A model generated the notes under the pieces. It saw nothing but the letters and a program-made list of their open reading frames with translations, had not been told where the DNA came from and did not search any database. A stretch of 32,480 nt of DNA, taken from an uncultured Actinomycetes bacterium (GTDB lineage: Bacteria > Actinomycetota > Thermoleophilia > Solirubrobacterales > Solirubrobacteraceae). The stretch spans positions 1-32,480 of the forward strand of contig CALAQT010000541.1 in the NCBI GenBank assembly GCA_937888775.1, in the 5' to 3' direction. Below are positions 8,201-17,558 of this stretch, piece by piece. The position numbers were made by a program, and so were the translations under genes. Within the stretch, counting starts at the first letter, position 1. Each line of letters opens with the position of its first letter.

Positions 8201-8245
8201 AATCCCTGATGTCGGACGCTTGCTGGTGCTGGCGGGGGTGCCCGC

Positions 8246-9241
8246 TCAGATGCCCGCGGGCGCGAGCGTGTCGTCCCAGACGTTGCCCTTCCAGGTCGTC
8301 TGCCACGCCTGGAAGTCGGCCGCGACGCCGTAGTGCCCGCCCTGGCGGTAGTAGAGCCTGAAGAAGCGGTTGTTGACGACGGTCTGATGCCCGGTGGCGG
8401 GACTGCAGGCGATGTTGGCGGTCGGGCCGTAGATGACGTAGTCGCCGCCTGCGAGCAGACTGTTCTGCACCGTCTCGGTCGTGACCGGGCCGTCATAACA
8501 CGTCACGAACACGGCGGCCGTCTGCTCGTGGGGGTTGAGCAGGGTGTCGTGGTTGACGGTGATCGCGCCGGCGCCGCCGTCGTAGGCGACCGGCTCGTAG
8601 TGGTCGTTCGGGATGTTGGCGTTGTCGATCGAGTAGGAGTTCTGGATCGTGCCGCTGCCGTGCAGGATGTCGTCAAGGCAGGTGCCGTAGACGTGATCGA
8701 TCGTCAGCTGGTCGCCCGCCATGTTCCACACGCCGGCGAGGAGCGAGCGCCCCTGGCAGTCATAGCCTCGCATGGTCGTGTACTCGACGACTGTGCCTTT
8801 GATCCCGGGCTGGATCGTGATCGCGTTGTTGCGATCCAGTTGCCCGTTACCGTTGGTGATCTGCACGTCTCTGATCGTCACGTTGTCGGCGGTCACGTTG
8901 ATCGTCCCGTGCAGGTCGATGTTCGCGATCGTTCCGCCCGGTGTGCCTGCGGTGATCACGCCCGATTCGGGCAACAGATGGGTGCCCGCCGGCACGCCCG
9001 AGTTGGTCGCATCCGGGTATCCGCACGCGCTCGGCCGGGCAATGCAGTTGCGGGCAGTGCCGGGGAAGCTCGGCAGCGGTTTGCTCGCCGGCTTGGGGAC
9101 GGTCGAACGGCGAGCTTGCGGGGCGCGGGTGTGTCCGCTGCTCAGGAGCACCCAGACCAGGGCCGCGACGCCGATGCCGGCGAGCACTCCGATCAATCCG
9201 CGCACAACCGTCCGCTCCGGCGATCTGGCCGCGCCGCGCAT
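8246..9241 (-). CDS. Membrane-anchored parallel beta-helix protein
   Basis: The 331-residue product has a single N-terminal membrane segment (about 13-33) after a basic, Arg-containing start, so it is probably an uncleaved anchor. A basic, Pro-rich stretch leads to a beta-helix domain from about residue 64 to the end. It shares with the three other paralogues the Asn-Cys-x5-Ser-Ala-Cys-Gly-Tyr-Pro-Asp-Ala entry, Cys-Leu-Asp-Asp-Ile-Leu-His, Asp-His-Tyr-Glu-Pro-Val-Ala and Asn-Val-Trp-Asp-Asp motifs, but lacks their jelly-roll-like module. The ATG at 9241 overlaps the stop of the acyltransferase gene (GTGATG), so translation is coupled; the GTG at 9244 is an alternative start. It is more diverged than the two genes downstream and is not part of their exact repeat. 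Confidence 0.87.
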   Translation of the reverse strand: MRGAARSPERTVVRGLIGVLAGIGVAALVWVLLSSGHTRAPQARRSTVPKPASKPLPSFPGTARNCIARPSACGYPDATNSGVPAGTHLLPESGVITAGTPGGTIANIDLHGTINVTADNVTIRDVQITNGNGQLDRNNAITIQPGIKGTVVEYTTMRGYDCQGRSLLAGVWNMAGDQLTIDHVYGTCLDDILHGSGTIQNSYSIDNANIPNDHYEPVAYDGGAGAITVNHDTLLNPHEQTAAVFVTCYDGPVTTETVQNSLLAGGDYVIYGPTANIACSPATGHQTVVNNRFFRLYYRQGGHYGVAADFQAWQTTWKGNVWDDTLAPAGI

Positions 9242-9810
9242 CACAGTTCCCTGATCACCCTGGCGGGATTCCCCGCTGCGATCACGCCTTCCGGAATCGG
9301 GCGCGTCACGATGCTGCCGGCGCCGATGACCGAATCGGCTCCAATCGTTACGCCCTTGAGGATCTTGGCACCTTCGCCGATGAATACGTTCTCTGCGAGC
9401 TCGACCGCCGCCATCTGCGGCCTGCCTCCCCGGCGCCGGTCGGGATGGAGGTCGTGGAAGTCGCTGTCGAAGATCTCCACGAACGATCCGATCAGCGCGC
9501 GCGGCCCGATCCTTATGCCCGGCCCCTCGCTCTTGATGTAAGCGTTGTTATTGATCTGCGCGCCGTCCCCGAACTCGATCACCGACTCCGGGAATGAGGC
9601 CTCGACGTGGCAGTAGCCGCTGTGGAACGCGACCGACGTCGGCCAGCCGAACTCGACCGCGCGTCCGATCACGATCTTGCCCTGACCGAGCAGCAGCAGT
9701 GGTTGCAGCCGGATCGGCGAGCCGCTCACGTGCCGGCAGGTTGAAAGCGCCTGGTACTTCCAGATCCGCGGGCGCTCGAACACGCCGCCGAGGCGAGCTA
9801 CGCCCCTCAC
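9241..9810 (-). CDS. Hexapeptide-repeat (left-handed beta-helix) acyltransferase
   Basis: The 189-residue product carries hexapeptide rungs in two blocks (about 44-112 and 140-172). The C-terminal Ala-Gly-Asn-Pro-Ala-Arg-Val-Ile motif (179-186) is typical of sugar O-/N-acetyltransferases of the WbbJ/CysE-like group. Asp-Phe-His-Asp-Leu-His near 117-122 lies where the catalytic His usually sits. Probable role: acetyl-CoA-dependent acetylation of a sugar or glycan precursor in the cytoplasm. The GTG at 9810 overlaps the lipoprotein stop by four bases (GTGA). Another GTG nine codons downstream is possible. The acceptor is unknown; its place inside the glycan operon suggests decoration of the exported polysaccharide. 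Confidence 0.88.
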   Translation of the reverse strand: MRGVARLGGVFERPRIWKYQALSTCRHVSGSPIRLQPLLLLGQGKIVIGRAVEFGWPTSVAFHSGYCHVEASFPESVIEFGDGAQINNNAYIKSEGPGIRIGPRALIGSFVEIFDSDFHDLHPDRRRGGRPQMAAVELAENVFIGEGAKILKGVTIGADSVIGAGSIVTRPIPEGVIAAGNPARVIREL

Positions 9811-10472
9811 GCGGTGATGTGTGGCAGCGCCTTCGCGGCGAGCGCGTCGGCAATCGCGCAGGGCGCCGTCACGTTGAGGACTTTGGTGCCACCGAGGGCG
9901 AGGTAGAGCATCGGCCGTCCCAGCGTCCCGCAGTACGCGACGTGGCCACCGACGATCGAGCGCTGCAGGTGGCCCATCAGGCGAACCTGGCTCGAGACGT
10001 TCATCTGCTCGACGGTAAGCGTGATGCTCTGCTTCTGTCCCTTGAGCGTGAAGATGCAGGTCGGGCCCAGCGGAGCCTCGGTCTCGCCGCTGATCGGCGA
10101 CGCGATGATTGCTTGCGCTTGCGCGCGGGAGACGAGGACGCACGGATCGGGTGCCTTCGGAGCGCTCGTGTTCTCGCCGGTCCTCGGTTCGTTCTTACCG
10201 CGAGGATGCTCGATCACCTGGTGACCGGTCGTCACCTTGTCTGTCCCGGGAGCCCGGGAGCCGCCGGTCGCGCCGGTCGATTTGCCGACCCCGGTGCCGT
10301 TGCCGAGGGCGGTCTGTGAGGCCACCGGCGCCGAGCTCGCAGACGGCGCCGAAGCGGCGGCGTGAGTCGAGGAGGACCCACCACAGCCACCGACGATGAG
10401 CGCGGCGGTCGAAAGTGCCGCCACGGTCCCGAGGTTCGTGATCCTGCTGAAGCCTGTTTTGAGTCCTCGCAT
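9807..10472 (-). CDS. Small secreted lipoprotein with a C-terminal DUF3558-like domain
   Basis: The 221-residue product begins with a lipoprotein signal: basic residues, a hydrophobic run, then Ile-Val-Gly-Gly-Cys with lipid-bearing Cys30. Residues 31-108 are Ser/Ala/Gly/Thr-rich and probably disordered. Residues about 109-221 form a compact domain opening Asp-Pro-Cys-Val-Leu-Val, with Cys111, Cys139, Cys181 and Cys205 that could form two disulfides. This resembles DUF3558-type actinobacterial lipoprotein domains (moderate confidence). The ATG at 10472 lies 14 bases after the stop of the giant gene, so cotranscription is likely. No enzymatic motif is visible. Confidence 0.8.
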   Translation of the reverse strand: MRGLKTGFSRITNLGTVAALSTAALIVGGCGGSSSTHAAASAPSASSAPVASQTALGNGTGVGKSTGATGGSRAPGTDKVTTGHQVIEHPRGKNEPRTGENTSAPKAPDPCVLVSRAQAQAIIASPISGETEAPLGPTCIFTLKGQKQSITLTVEQMNVSSQVRLMGHLQRSIVGGHVAYCGTLGRPMLYLALGGTKVLNVTAPCAIADALAAKALPHITA

Positions 10473-10486
10473 GTTTTCCGCGCTCG

Positions 10487-13400
10487 CTAGTTGGGGCTGA
10501 ACAAAACATCCACCCAGTAATTGGTGGCGTTGTAGGAGAGGCCGGGGAAGGTCGTGTTGTTGCTGTAGGCGTAGACGCCGTTGGCGCTGGTGCCGTTGGC
10601 GACGGCGGTCAGTGGACCGTTGGTGACTGCGGAGCTGAATGCGTTCTGGCTGGCGGAGTAGTGGCCGCTGGGGTCCAGGTAGGAGGCGACGTAGGTGGTG
10701 CCGGCGGTGATCGCGACCGGGCTGGAGAACAGCACCGTCTGCCAGCCGGATGGGCTCTCGCTGGTGAACGTCGCCTGTGCGAGCAGCGTTCCGCTTGCGG
10801 TCCACAGGCTGGCGACGTGCGTGCCGGTGTTCGCGGCCGATTTCAGGAACCGGATCCCGATGATCGAGCCGGTGACGGTGGAGGTGAACTTGACCCCGAG
10901 GTTGACCGCCGCGGTATCGCCGGAGTCGGTTTGGATCGGGGTGCCGGAGAAGTCGAAGATCGTGTCCTCCGGAATGACCGCGCTCGAGGCTGCAGACGCG
11001 GCACCGGTGCCGACGCTGTTCGTCGCCTTGACGGTGAACGTGTAAGAGGTGCCGTTCGTCAGCCCGGTCACGGTCGCCGAGGTCGCGGTCCCGCTGCTGA
11101 CCGCAAATGGCGTCTGGGCCGTCGAACCTACAAACGGAGTAATGGTGTAGGAGATAATGGTGCTGCCACCGTTGCTATTGGGCGCCGTCCAAGTGACCAA
11201 CGCCTGGGTCGTTGCCGGACTTGCGGTGACGCCCGTTGGCGCCCCCGGCACGGTCGCTCCTCCAGCCGGCGTGACGGAGTTGGAGGCGGCCGACGCGGGG
11301 CCGGTGCCGACGCTGTTGGTGGCGGATACGGTGAACGTGTAGGCGGTGCCGTTGGTCAGGCCGGTGATCGTGGTGCTGGTTCCCGGTGGGGACCCGGCGA
11401 GGACGGTTGCGGTCTGGGCGGTGGAGCCGATGTACGGGGTGATCGTGTAGCTGGTGATCGGGCTGCCGCCGTTGCTCGGAGCCGTCCACGAGACGGTCGC
11501 GCTGGCGTTGCCGGTCGCTGCCGACACGCCGGTGACCTGCCCCGGGGCGGTCGGAGCGGAGCCGGGCGCGAGCAGCACGTCGACCCAGTAGCTGGTGGCG
11601 TTGTAGGCGCTGGTCGGGAACGTGCTCGTGGCGCCGTAGGCGTAGACGCCGTTGACGCTGGTGCCGTTGGCGACGGCGGTCAGTGGCCCATTGGTGACGG
11701 CGGAGCTGAATGCGCTCTGGCTCGCGGAGTAGTGGCCGTTCGGGGCCAGGTAGGAGGCCACATAGGTGGTGCCGGCGGTGATCGCGACGGGGCTCGAGAA
11801 CAGCACGCTCTGCCAGCCGGATGCGCTCTCGGCGGAGAACGTGGCCTGCGCGAGCAGCGTCCCGCCCGCGGTCCACAGGCTGCCCACGTGCGTGCCGGTG
11901 TTCGCGGCCGATTTCAAGAACCGGATCCCGGTGATCGAGCCGTTCACCGTCGACGTGAACTTGACCCCGAGGTTGACCGCGGAGGTATCGCCGGAGTCGG
12001 TCTGGATCGGCGTCCCGGTGAAGTCGAAGATCGAGTCCTCCGGGACCACTGCGCTCGAGGCCGTTGACGCCGCGCCCGTGCCGACGCTGTTGGTCGCCTT
12101 GACCGTGAAGGTGTAGGAGCTGCCGTTCGTCAGCCCGGTCACCGTCGCCGACGTCGCGGAGCCGCTGTTGACGGCGAACGGGGTCTGGGCGGTCGAACCG
12201 ATGAACGGCGTGACCGTGTAGCCTGTGATCGACGCGCCGCCGTTGCTCGCCGGCGCGGTCCAGCTGACCAGCGCCTGTGAGCTCGCCGGGCTCGCCGTCA
12301 CGCCCGTCGGCGCACCCGGCACGCTGGTCCCGGCGAGCGTGACCGCGTTGGACTGCGCGGATGCGGGACCCGGGCCAGCGCCGTTGGTGGCGGATACGGT
12401 GAACGTGTAGGTGGTGCCGTTGGTCAGGCCGGTGATCGTGGTGCTGCTCGCCGGTGGGGATCCGGCGAGGACGGTTGCGGTCTGGGCGGTGGAGCCGATG
12501 TATGGGGTGATCGTGTAGCTGGTGATCGCGCTGCCGCCGTTGCTCGGAGCCGTCCACGAGACCGTCGCACCGCCGCTGCCGGCCGTCGCCGACACGCCGG
12601 TTACCTGCGCGGGCGCGCTGACCGGCGTGACGGAGTTGGAGGCGGCGGAGGCCGGGCCGGTGCCGACGCCATTGGTCGCCGCGACGGTGAACGTGTAGGC
12701 GGTGCCGTTGGTCAGGCCGGTGATCGTCGTGCTGGTCCCCGGGGGGGCGCCTGAGACGACGGTAGCGGTCTGGGCGATGGAGCCGATGTACGGGGTGATC
12801 GTGTAGCTGGTGATCGGGCTGCCGCCGTTGCTCGGAGCCGTCCACGAGACGGTCGCGCTGGCGTTGCCGGTCGCTGCCGACACGCCGGTGACCTGCCCCG
12901 GGGCGGTCGGAGCGGAGCCGGGCGCGAGCAGCACGTCGACCCAGTAGCTGGTGGCGTTGTAGGCGCTGGTCGGGAACGTGCTCGTGGCGCCGTAGGCGTA
13001 CACCCCGTTGACGCTTGTGGCGTTGCCGACCGCGGTGAGCGGTCCGTTGATGACCGCGGAGGCGAACCCTTGCTGGCTGGCGGAGTAGTGGCCGTTGGGG
13101 GCCAGGTACGAGGCGACGTAGGTGGTGCCGGCGGTGATCGCGACCGGGCTCGAGAAGTTGACCGTCTGCCAGCCCGAGGCGGTCTCGCCCGAGAACGTGG
13201 CCTGGGCGAGCAGCGTGCCGCCGGCGGTCCACAGGCTGCCCACGTGGGTGCCGGTGTTGGCGGCGGACTTGAGGAACCTGATCCCGGTGACGCTCCCGTT
13301 CGCGGTCGAGGTGAACTTCACGCCTACGTTGACCGCCGTCGTGTCGCCGGAGTCGGTCTGGATCGGGGTGCCGTTGAAGTCGAGGATCGTGTCCTCCGGC

Positions 13401-16400
13401 GTGACCGCGGCCGAGGCCGTGGAGGCGGCGCCGGTGCCGACGCTGTTGGTCGCCGCGACGGTGAACGCGTAGGCGGTGCCGTTGGTCAGGCCGGTGACGG
13501 TCGCGGAGGTCGCCGAGCCGTTGCTGAGGACCGTTGGCGTTTGGGCGGTGGAGCCGATGAACGGCGTGATCGTGTAGCCTGTGATCGACGCGCCGCCGTT
13601 GCTGGCGGGCGCGGTCCAGCTGACGAGCGTCTGCGAGCTCGCCGGGGTCGCGGTGACAGCTGTCGGCGCTCCAGGCACCGTCGTGCCGCCTGTCGGTGTG
13701 ACCGCGTTGGACTGGGCCGACGCCGCGCCTGTGCCGACGGCGTTGGTGGCCGATACGGTGAACGTGTACGCGGTGCCGTTCGTCAGGCCGGTGACGGTTG
13801 TGGAGGTGGCGGAGCCGTTGTTGACGGTGGTCGGGGTCTGGGCGGTGGAGCCGATGTAGGGGGTGACCGTGTAGCTGGTGATCGGGCTGCCGCCGCTGCT
13901 CGGGTCGGTCCAGGAGACGGTCGCGCTGGCGTTACCCCCGCTCGCCGACACACCGGTCGGCTGTCCTGGAACGGTGGCGCCGGGGCCCGGCTGGAACAGC
14001 ACGTCGACCCAGTAGTTGGTGGCGTTGTAGGCGCTGGTCGGGAACGTGCTCGTACCGCCGTAGGCGTACACCCCGTTGACGCTCGTGGCGTTGCCGACCG
14101 CGGTGAGCGGTCCGTTGGTGACCGCGGACGCGAACCCTTGCTGGCTGGCCGCATAGTGGCCGTTGGGGGCCAGGTACGAGGCGACGTAGGTGGTGCCCGC
14201 ACTGACCGAAACCGGGCTCGAGAAGAGCACGGTCTGCCAGCCCGTGGCCGTCTCGCTGGTGAACGTGGCCTCGGCGAGCAGCGTGCCGCCGGCACTCCAC
14301 AGGCTACCGATGTGGGTGCCGATGTTGGCGGCGGACTTGAGGAACCTGATCCCGGTCACAGTCCCGTTCGTGGTCGACGTGAACTTCGCGCCGACGGTGA
14401 CGGCCGAGCTGTCGCCGGAGTCGGTCTGGATCGGGGTGCCGTTGAAGTCGAAGACCGTGTCCTCGGGCGTGACGGTGCTCGACGCGGTGGAGGGCGCGCC
14501 GGTGCCGACGCCGTTGATCGCCGCGACCGTGAACGTGTAGGCGGTGCCGTTGGTCAGGCCGGTCAAGGTCGCGGAGGTGGCCGAGGCGTTGCTGACCGTC
14601 AGCGGTGTCTGCGCCGTCGAGCCGATGAACGGCGTGATCGTGTACGCCGTGATCGAGGACCCGCCGTTGTTCGCCGGCGCGGTCCAGCTGACGAGCGCCT
14701 GGGAGCTCGCCGGACTGGCGCTCACGCTCGTCGGCGCGCCGGGTACGTTGGCCGTCGCAGGTGTGACCGGGTTGGAAGCCGGCGATGCCGGGCCGGTGCC
14801 GACGCTGTTGGTGGCGGATACGGTGAACGTGTAGGTGGTGCCGTTGCTCAGGCCGGTGATCGTCGTGCTGGTTCCTGGTGGGGACCCGGCGAGGATCGTC
14901 GGGGTCTGGGCGGTGGAGCCGATGTATGGCGTGATCGTGTAGCTGGTGATCGCGCTGCCGCCGTTGCTCGGTGCGGTCCAGGAGACCGTCGCGTTGCCGT
15001 TGCCGGGCGTCGCCGCCACCCCGGTGACCTGCCCCGGGGCGGTTGGCGCGGAGCCAGGCGCGTACAGCACGTCGACCCAGTAGTTCGTGGCCACGTTGGT
15101 GCTCGTCGGGAACGTGCTGCTCGAGCCGTACGAATACAGGCCGTCGGGGCTGGTGGCGTTCCTGATCGCATGCAGCGGGCCGCTGTCGACGATGCCGCCG
15201 CCGAAGCCGGGTGGGGACGGGGGCGGGTAGAAGTATCCGGGGGTCGACGAGTAGTGGCCCTTGGGAGCGAAGTAGCCGGCGACATAGGTCGTGCCGGCGG
15301 TGACCGCGACGGGGCTCAAGAAGTTGACGGTCTGCCAGCCGGATGCACTCTCGTTGGTGAACGTCGCCTGCGCGAGCAGCGTCCCGGTGCTCGTCCACAG
15401 GCTGCCGACGTGCGTGCCCGTGTTGGTCGACGCCTTGTAGAAGCGGATTCCGTTGATGAAGCCATTCGAATCGGACTTGAACTGGAAGCCGACCTCGATC
15501 GAACCGGGGTCTCCTGCATCCGTGTTCAACGGCGTGAACGAATTCCCCCAGATCGAGCACGGGCAGTTGATCGTCACGGAGGTGGCGTCGGAGGGCGTCT
15601 CGATGTTGGCGCTGTCGTCGACCGCCCGCGATTCGATTGTCGTCTTCGGATACCCGTGCGCGACCCAGCTGTAGGACCAGCTGACGGTCGTCGCGGCGGC
15701 GGTGGTCAGCGTCGCCGGATGCCACGTCGTGCCTCCGTCGGTTGAGACCTCGACGCCGGCGACGACGCCTCCTCCCTTGTCGGTAGCGCTACCGGTGACC
15801 GTGACGGCACTTCCGTCGCTCAGCGAGGAGCCGGCGGTCGGGTTGGAGATCGTCGACGTCGGTGGGGTGGTATCGGTCGACCCGCTCGCGGGGACGAGAC
15901 CGGCGATCAGCGTCGCGGGCTGGATGCCCATGTCCGCGAACAGGTTCACCGTGGCCTGCTGCATCGTCGGGTCCGGGTTGTTGCCGAGCGGATTGTTGGG
16001 GTCGAGGCCCCAGGCCCACTGGATCGTTCCGGCCCCGAACACCAGCGCCCCGCTCGGAGCGCGGTACAGCGTGAGGTGGTGCGTGACCGTCGCGTTGTCG
16101 TTCTCGTTGCTGCCGTAGTCGTTGGTGAACGCATGCGCGCCGCTGACCGTCGTGGAGGACATGTCAAATTCCCCACCGGGACGGAAGCCGTTGTCGGCGT
16201 CAACGTCCCATTCGTGCCCCAGCGTGTTCGAGTTCGGCGCGAGCGTCTGCGTCTGACCGGGACTCAGGCTCGCCACCGACGTGTTGCGCCAGAAGCGCAA
16301 CTTGCTGTACTGATAGGGGACCGTGATGTCGGTCGTGCCGTAGTCGACCATCGAATACTGTCCGGTGACGGCGTTCTCGGGCTGGCCCCCGTCGGCCGGC

Positions 16401-17521
16401 GGGCTGAAGCGGGGATCGCGCCATGTTCCGGTCCAGGTCGGCGGGTCCTGCGGGTCCATCGGCTGGTTGAAGTTCGTCTCCTTGTAGGTGGTCAGCGTTC
16501 GGTAGGGAGTGTTGGATCCGTCGATGCTGTTCCCCCAGCGGGTCTTCCAGAACATCTCGTTGCCACTGAAGAACGCCAGGTTCACGCCCGCGGCGAGTGC
16601 GGCGGTGACGGCCGAGCGCTGCCCGGCCGACCAGTACTCGTCGTGTCCGCTGGACATGAAGAGCTTGTGGTTCAGCAACAGGGACGGGCTCGCCTCTACC
16701 TGGGACTCGCTCGTGTAGCTGACGTCGTAGCCGTTCTCCTCCAGGAAGCGGAGCATCGGATACTCGGCCCACCAGACGCCCGTCTCCTGCGACCCGAAGG
16801 TCGCGTTCGAGGGGATGAAGAACGGGCGGTTGTACGAGACGGCCGCTGCTCCCGTGTAGGTGTCTGAATTGCCGGGCGGGCAGTCCATAACGCACGTGTA
16901 GAGGCTGTTGCCGTCGTACTGGTTGTACGCCTCCCAGGTCGCGTCGGAGGTCTGCACGAGCATCGCCGAATGGCTCGCGTCGTTGCGCACGACGAACACG
17001 ATGTGGCTGGCATCCCCGCTTGGGGCCGAGGCGTCGTCGCGCACGAGGTGCGCCACGTAGACGCCCGAGACGGCGTTTGCCGGAACCGTCCAGGACGCCG
17101 ACACGCCCCAGTTTCCGCAGTCGACCTCGCCGGTCGAGGTGCTGACGAGACAGCCCGGCTGGTGCTGGGGCAACGACGCCGACGGCTTGATGTTCGCCTG
17201 GATCATGCGCGCCCCGTCGCCGCCGTAGTAGCCGAGTCGCAGGATGTCGATGTGGTACCCGGTCGAGGGGGTGCTGATCTTGAAGGACTCGGTCTGCCCG
17301 GCGTTGACGCTCATCGAGGTGGCGAAGCCGACGATCGACGGGTCATCGGGCGTGCCGGGTTGCCAGTCGCTGGGTGGATCTCCCGGGAGCGTGTTCTCAC
17401 AGGCGACCGGATTCACGACCGGAGGGCCGCACGGGCCGGAGGCGAGCGCCGGAGCCGCCTTTGCGAGGCAGGCCAGGAGGAGTGCGAGAGCCAGGAGGGC
17501 GGTGCGCGCTAGGCGGGGCAC
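10487..17521 (-). CDS. Giant secreted protein: N,N-dimethylformamidase-beta-like domain with five DUF4082 and nine FN3 modules
   Basis: About 2344 residues from the GTG at 17521, chosen because a clean signal peptide starts there (about 1-28, ending Pro-Ala-Leu-Ala-Ser). The frame runs further upstream into the GT4 gene, and no strong ribosome site marks the start. Residues about 47-542 resemble the beta-subunit-like domain of N,N-dimethylformamidase, including Ser-Gly-His-Asp-Glu-Tyr-Trp-Ser near 289 and Ser-Gly-Asn-Glu-Met-Phe-Trp-Lys. An Ig-like domain covers about 550-653. Then come DUF4082, 2 FN3, DUF4082, 2 FN3, DUF4082, 3 FN3, DUF4082, 2 FN3 and a final DUF4082 ending Tyr-Trp-Val-Asp-Val-Leu-Phe. 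No LPxTG or PEP-CTERM anchor is visible. The family name does not prove amidase activity; a cell-surface glycan role is inference. It follows the GT4 gene by 37 bases. Confidence 0.87.
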   Translation of the reverse strand: MPRLARTALLALALLLACLAKAAPALASGPCGPPVVNPVACENTLPGDPPSDWQPGTPDDPSIVGFATSMSVNAGQTESFKISTPSTGYHIDILRLGYYGGDGARMIQANIKPSASLPQHQPGCLVSTSTGEVDCGNWGVSASWTVPANAVSGVYVAHLVRDDASAPSGDASHIVFVVRNDASHSAMLVQTSDATWEAYNQYDGNSLYTCVMDCPPGNSDTYTGAAAVSYNRPFFIPSNATFGSQETGVWWAEYPMLRFLEENGYDVSYTSESQVEASPSLLLNHKLFMSSGHDEYWSAGQRSAVTAALAAGVNLAFFSGNEMFWKTRWGNSIDGSNTPYRTLTTYKETNFNQPMDPQDPPTWTGTWRDPRFSPPADGGQPENAVTGQYSMVDYGTTDITVPYQYSKLRFWRNTSVASLSPGQTQTLAPNSNTLGHEWDVDADNGFRPGGEFDMSSTTVSGAHAFTNDYGSNENDNATVTHHLTLYRAPSGALVFGAGTIQWAWGLDPNNPLGNNPDPTMQQATVNLFADMGIQPATLIAGLVPASGSTDTTPPTSTISNPTAGSSLSDGSAVTVTGSATDKGGGVVAGVEVSTDGGTTWHPATLTTAAATTVSWSYSWVAHGYPKTTIESRAVDDSANIETPSDATSVTINCPCSIWGNSFTPLNTDAGDPGSIEVGFQFKSDSNGFINGIRFYKASTNTGTHVGSLWTSTGTLLAQATFTNESASGWQTVNFLSPVAVTAGTTYVAGYFAPKGHYSSTPGYFYPPPSPPGFGGGIVDSGPLHAIRNATSPDGLYSYGSSSTFPTSTNVATNYWVDVLYAPGSAPTAPGQVTGVAATPGNGNATVSWTAPSNGGSAITSYTITPYIGSTAQTPTILAGSPPGTSTTITGLSNGTTYTFTVSATNSVGTGPASPASNPVTPATANVPGAPTSVSASPASSQALVSWTAPANNGGSSITAYTITPFIGSTAQTPLTVSNASATSATLTGLTNGTAYTFTVAAINGVGTGAPSTASSTVTPEDTVFDFNGTPIQTDSGDSSAVTVGAKFTSTTNGTVTGIRFLKSAANIGTHIGSLWSAGGTLLAEATFTSETATGWQTVLFSSPVSVSAGTTYVASYLAPNGHYAASQQGFASAVTNGPLTAVGNATSVNGVYAYGGTSTFPTSAYNATNYWVDVLFQPGPGATVPGQPTGVSASGGNASATVSWTDPSSGGSPITSYTVTPYIGSTAQTPTTVNNGSATSTTVTGLTNGTAYTFTVSATNAVGTGAASAQSNAVTPTGGTTVPGAPTAVTATPASSQTLVSWTAPASNGGASITGYTITPFIGSTAQTPTVLSNGSATSATVTGLTNGTAYAFTVAATNSVGTGAASTASAAVTPEDTILDFNGTPIQTDSGDTTAVNVGVKFTSTANGSVTGIRFLKSAANTGTHVGSLWTAGGTLLAQATFSGETASGWQTVNFSSPVAITAGTTYVASYLAPNGHYSASQQGFASAVINGPLTAVGNATSVNGVYAYGATSTFPTSAYNATSYWVDVLLAPGSAPTAPGQVTGVSAATGNASATVSWTAPSNGGSPITSYTITPYIGSIAQTATVVSGAPPGTSTTITGLTNGTAYTFTVAATNGVGTGPASAASNSVTPVSAPAQVTGVSATAGSGGATVSWTAPSNGGSAITSYTITPYIGSTAQTATVLAGSPPASSTTITGLTNGTTYTFTVSATNGAGPGPASAQSNAVTLAGTSVPGAPTGVTASPASSQALVSWTAPASNGGASITGYTVTPFIGSTAQTPFAVNSGSATSATVTGLTNGSSYTFTVKATNSVGTGAASTASSAVVPEDSIFDFTGTPIQTDSGDTSAVNLGVKFTSTVNGSITGIRFLKSAANTGTHVGSLWTAGGTLLAQATFSAESASGWQSVLFSSPVAITAGTTYVASYLAPNGHYSASQSAFSSAVTNGPLTAVANGTSVNGVYAYGATSTFPTSAYNATSYWVDVLLAPGSAPTAPGQVTGVSAATGNASATVSWTAPSNGGSPITSYTITPYIGSTAQTATVLAGSPPGTSTTITGLTNGTAYTFTVSATNSVGTGPASAASNSVTPAGGATVPGAPTGVTASPATTQALVTWTAPNSNGGSTIISYTITPFVGSTAQTPFAVSSGTATSATVTGLTNGTSYTFTVKATNSVGTGAASAASSAVIPEDTIFDFSGTPIQTDSGDTAAVNLGVKFTSTVTGSIIGIRFLKSAANTGTHVASLWTASGTLLAQATFTSESPSGWQTVLFSSPVAITAGTTYVASYLDPSGHYSASQNAFSSAVTNGPLTAVANGTSANGVYAYSNNTTFPGLSYNATNYWVDVLFSPN
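11422..11644 (-). repeat. 223-bp exact internal repeat of the giant gene, copy 2
   Basis: Identical to 12778-13000 (offset 1356 bp, in frame). It covers the first half of an FN3 module and the end of the DUF4082 module that precedes it in the protein. Confidence 0.85.
12778..13000 (-). repeat. 223-bp exact internal repeat of the giant gene, copy 1
   Basis: Partner of 11422-11644. Other module copies in the gene are similar but not identical, so this pair was homogenised or duplicated more recently. Confidence 0.85.
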
Positions 17522-17558
17522 GGCACGCGTAGCGAGAGGTGATGAAACCTCATCATGG

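Noticed and set aside
8125..8496. 124-residue N-terminal extension of the second beta-helix gene
   Set aside because: It overlaps the upstream gene in another frame. The GTG at 8124 has GGAGG at ideal spacing and a signal peptide.
11000..15000. Regularly spaced similar segments as a CRISPR array
   Set aside because: The spacing (about 0.3-1.3 kb) and coding content are those of protein modules, not 25-40 bp repeats with spacers.
13070..15745. 891-residue plus-strand ORF
   Set aside because: Antisense shadow of the giant gene. No domain is recognisable and its composition is extreme; the minus-strand frame has clear FN3 and DUF4082 modules.
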